A DNA stretch of 32,875 nt from an uncultured Mailhella sp. (lineage in GTDB: Bacteria; Desulfobacterota; Desulfovibrionia; Desulfovibrionales; Desulfovibrionaceae): positions 1-32,875 of the forward strand of contig CALUPQ010000054.1 in the NCBI GenBank assembly GCA_944322695.1, given 5' to 3'. The position numbers and the translations under genes were made by a program. Below the pieces are notes generated by a model that did not search any database, was not told the origin of the DNA, and saw only the letters and a program-made list of their open reading frames with translations. Positions 30,983 through 32,875 of the stretch are shown here, piece by piece (the first letter of the stretch is position 1; every line of letters starts with the position of its first letter).

Positions 30983-31719
30983 GCCGTCTGACGACGGCTT
31001 GACCCGGCTTCTGCCGGAGGCGTCAGACGGCAAAATTTCCGCGAAGTTCCCTTTCGCAAGATATTGGAATGCGACCGGGTCGTATTCCGTGCTGAGGTGC
31101 CAGCCTCAGTCTCCTGGTGCGGCGAGGGCCGTTCCCCATAGGGGGGAACGGCCCGAAAAAAAAGAGCACCGTCCATTGCCCATAACAGCGTGGGGCGACC
31201 GAGCGCCTCATGCCTCCATAAAGAGCGTGTCGTGTTCATCCTGCATGCAGGGGACATCGTGCAGGATGCGGGTGTTTGCCTGTTCATGCGCTGAGGAAAG
31301 CGGCTTCGGCCCATGCCGGAATACGCATGAAAGCCGGATGCCTGACATGCTCATGAAGCGCCGTCTTCTCCGGGACGACGCTCACGCCGGAACATGATGT
31401 CTGGATGTTCCGGCAAAATTTCTCTGCCATGCGGCAGGAGCATGGACAAGCAGGTCCATCATCATATTCGCCATAGCTTTTCGGGAAAAACAGGTGTTCC
31501 CGGGAAGTTTCTCCTCCGCATTGCCGGTATGCTGCACGCCATGGCATGCCGGCAAAAATTTGCTCTGGAACCCATGGTTCCAGTCTCCTCCCCCCCCCTG
31601 CCGGGTCATCGACTCACAGCGGTGCCCCGGCCAGAAATTTCTGTCCTGCATCCACCCCGCAACGGGGTGAGTACTCCTGGTCGTGCACGGCGGAGAAAGA
31701 CGGCATATCTCCGCCGTGC
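30983..31719. repeat. Series of five long inverted repeats, spaced about 110-165 bp
   Basis: The dyads are: GCCGTCTGACG 30983-30993 with 31021-31031; GGGCCGTTCCCC 31126-31137 with 31143-31154; GCCGGAACAT 31386-31395 with 31405-31414; TTGCCGGTATG 31521-31531 with 31545-31555 (one G-T pair); and GCACGGCGGAGA 31685-31696 with 31708-31719. Each 3' arm is directly followed on the plus strand by an A-tract, optionally after one G (AAAATTT, GAAAAAAAA, AAAATTT, AAATTT, AAAAAG). Shorter perfect dyads lie between them: 31237-31268, 31442-31459, 31566-31582, 31632-31643 and 31653-31669. Confidence 0.7.
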
Positions 31720-31837
31720 AAAAAGCGAACTCATATCGACCCCGGGGCAAAGAAGGCCGCTCGGGCACGGCACGGGGCCGTGTTCGGACATCTGCCCTAT
31801 GGTCTCATGTCCCGGGGTTTTTCGTTGGAGAAAAAGT

Positions 31838-32281
31838 ATGAAGGTTCTTATCGTTTACGGTTCCACCACCGGCAATACGGCAGGCATAGCGGAAGCCCTC
31901 GGCGAGCAGATTGGCGGCGCAGGGCACGAAGTGACGGTAAAGAGCGCCGCCGACGTGACGGCCGAAGGTCTCTGCAACGGTTACGATGCCGTGCTTTTCG
32001 GCTGTTCCGCCTGGGGCACGGACGAAGTGGAAATGCAGGACGACTTCAACGCCCTGTTCGAGGATTTCGACGCCATCGGCGCAAGCGGCAAGAAGGCCGC
32101 CTGCTTTGCCAGCGGAGACAGCAGCTTCGAGCATTTCTGCGGAGCGGTCGACGTGATTGAGCAGAGGCTTTCCGGCCTTGGCGCCACCATCATGGAGGAA
32201 GGCCTCAAGGTGGAAGGCGACTATTCCGGCAGCAAGGACGACGTGGATGACTGGGGCAGGCGCATCATTGCGGACCTGTGA
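31838..32281 (+). CDS. fld: Flavodoxin, Desulfovibrio short-chain type
   Basis: This 147-residue FMN protein carries low-potential electrons in the cytoplasm, often replacing ferredoxin when iron is scarce. The phosphate loop is GSTTGNTAGIAEAL (8-21). The 60s loop is CSAWGTDEVEMQDDF with Trp59 stacking on the flavin. The 90s loop is ASGDSSFEHFCGAVDVIEQRL. Residues from KVLIVYGSTTGNT to the end align throughout with the D. vulgaris protein without an inserted loop, making it the short-chain class. The tyrosine that covers the outer face of the flavin in that protein (Tyr98, in DSSYEYF) is Phe97 here. ATG 31838 has TTGGAG 7 bases upstream. Regulation by the distant Fur-type promoter is possible. 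Confidence 0.96.
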   Translation: MKVLIVYGSTTGNTAGIAEALGEQIGGAGHEVTVKSAADVTAEGLCNGYDAVLFGCSAWGTDEVEMQDDFNALFEDFDAIGASGKKAACFASGDSSFEHFCGAVDVIEQRLSGLGATIMEEGLKVEGDYSGSKDDVDDWGRRIIADL

Positions 32282-32287
32282 ACATTT

Positions 32288-32309
32288 CGGGCGGACGTCG
32301 TCCCGCCCG
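32288..32309 (+). terminator. GC-rich hairpin just after flavodoxin
   Basis: CGGGCGG (32288-32294) pairs with CCGCCCG (32303-32309) over an 8-base loop, 7 bases beyond the flavodoxin stop. Only TT follows, so it may stabilise the message end or terminate weakly. Confidence 0.45.
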
Positions 32310-32406
32310 TTCCGCTCTGCCGGTCTTGCCGCACAGGAAAGGCGGCTGTTCGCGGCTGAGCGGAGAAGAGGATGAAGGCAGCCTTCCGGGGATATCCGGA
32401 GAAAAA

Positions 32407-32439
32407 GAGGCCCCTCATGGCATGGTCATGAGGGGCCTC
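32407..32439 (-). terminator. Perfect 12-bp hairpin, terminator for the minus-strand aroE transcript
   Basis: GAGGCCCCTCAT (32407-32418) pairs with ATGAGGGGCCTC (32428-32439) over 9 bases. Read on the minus strand the stem is followed by TTTTTC, so it can end the transcript coming from the right edge. It may also block plus-strand read-through from flavodoxin. Confidence 0.75.
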
Positions 32440-32728
32440 ATGCGTTATGGGGATTTTCGCAGAAGAAGCGAGGCTAACGCCGGTGTGCAGAGTGCTTTTT
32501 TCTGCCTGGATGTCGGACGCGGAAAGGACAACAGGCCGGGCAGGCAGTTCTGCTCTCAGGCTGACCTGACAGCAAGCGCCTGTGCGCTGCCGTTTCTTCG
32601 GGAGTTGGAAGGGGGGGGAGGAAAAAGCAGCCAGAACGGACCGTTTCAGGCAAAGGCTGGTGCTTTTCCGGGGGAAGCAGGGGCTTTTTCATGGTCCCGC
32701 CTGGGTTTCCACCTTCACAACGCGTCGC

Positions 32729-32875
32729 TTATTTTCCTTCAAGCGCGGGCAGAAGACGTTTCATGACGGCGGCCTTCATGCGTGCGGCGTCGAGCGGCAT
32801 GTCGGCGAAAAGCTCAAGGGCGAGTATGGCCTGATGGATGAGCATGCCGAGCCCGTTCACGGCGAGGTGCCCGCG
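32729..32875 (-). CDS. aroE: Shikimate dehydrogenase, C-terminal 48 residues (cut by window edge)
   Basis: The minus-strand frame entering from the right edge reads HLAVNGLGMLIHQAILALEL, then FADMPLDAARMKAAVMKRLLPALEGK and a TAA stop at 32731-32729. The G-L-G-M-L-x-x-Q-A segment followed by a helix and a short basic tail is the conserved C-terminal part of AroE, whose Gln contacts shikimate. The enzyme reduces 3-dehydroshikimate to shikimate with NADPH in aromatic amino-acid synthesis. The NADPH domain and most of the active site lie outside the window. A terminator lies about 290 bases downstream. Confidence 0.75.
   Translation of the reverse strand, partial: RGHLAVNGLGMLIHQAILALELFADMPLDAARMKAAVMKRLLPALEGK

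Larger units (their letters stand above)
30542..31837. other. 1.3-kb gene-free region rich in inverted repeats
   Basis: No ORF here has a recognisable product; those present are Arg/Ser/Pro-rich. The region contains a terminator (30636-30670), a Fur-type promoter (30781-30809), a C10 run (30972-30981), a C9 run (31590-31598) and about ten perfect or near-perfect inverted repeats from 30983 to 31719. The flavodoxin gene begins at its right end. Confidence 0.7.
32282..32728. other. Gene-free stretch between flavodoxin and shikimate dehydrogenase genes
   Basis: About 450 bases with no supported gene. They contain two hairpins (32288-32309 and 32407-32439), a run of eight G at 32611-32618, and short ORFs without recognisable products. 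The flanking genes converge. Confidence 0.6.

Noticed and set aside
30769..31002. A 77-codon plus-strand ORF just inside the Fur-type promoter
   Set aside because: Its start overlaps the -35/-10 region and it has no recognisable product, so the DNA is better explained as promoter and leader.
31126..31164. GC-rich hairpin next to an A-run, considered as a terminator
   Set aside because: The A-run follows the stem on the plus strand, so on either strand the T-run is on the wrong side.

Overview
The window looks like a chromosome segment of a Desulfovibrionaceae bacterium (Desulfovibrio/Bilophila/Mailhella-type sulfidogen). The clearest markers are a short-chain flavodoxin closely resembling the Desulfovibrio vulgaris protein, a porin whose start matches the Desulfovibrio homotrimeric porin family, a TRAP transporter, and a sigma-54-controlled redox operon. 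Most of the window is GC-rich. The first ~6.4 kb and several intergenic stretches are visibly poorer in GC.

Layout. (1) 1-6300: the edge of an IS5-like element, whose inner end appears to have replaced the 3' end of a PepSY-type membrane protein gene. A TonB-dependent receptor with a Fur-box promoter follows, then a divergent OmpR-type response regulator and sensor kinase. At 6453-6511 there is what looks like the 3' end of a tRNA (TGGGGAC-G-CCA) plus a terminator, with no tRNA body. I read this as the right attachment site of a genomic island carrying the iron-uptake module. (2) 7492-17126: a minus-strand operon encodes an AprA/FrdA-like flavoprotein, a GltD/NfnB-like NAD(P)H-FeS subunit, a TRAP binding protein and a fused TRAP DctQM permease. 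It is preceded by a near-consensus -24/-12 sigma-54 promoter and faces a divergent 993-aa sigma-54 activator. The likely logic is that the activator senses a small organic compound, the TRAP system imports it and the flavoprotein reduces or oxidises it in the cytoplasm. (3) 17742-25771: a six-gene, tightly packed minus-strand operon encodes a TagD-like cytidylyltransferase, a PhnSTUV-like (2-aminoethylphosphonate-type) ABC importer, a TagF/TagB-like CDP-alcohol phosphotransferase, and an 880-aa fusion of a YidC-like domain with an LtaS/EptA-like sulfatase-fold transferase. This looks like a pathway that activates a phospho-alcohol or phosphonate head group and attaches it to a surface polymer in a Gram-negative cell. 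It is the most novel system in the window. (4) 27265-28608: an outer-membrane porin. (5) 30077-32281: an AlaX-like Ala-tRNA editing protein and a flavodoxin. Between them lie 1.3 kb without genes that contain a Fur-box promoter and an unusually dense, roughly evenly spaced series of perfect inverted repeats. (6) 32729-end: the 3' end of a shikimate dehydrogenase gene.

Long gene-poor stretches (6.7-7.5, 17.1-17.7, 25.8-27.2, 28.6-30.1, 30.5-31.8 kb) hold terminators, palindromes and promoters, but I see no convincing genes in them. All family assignments come from reading motifs, not from database searches.
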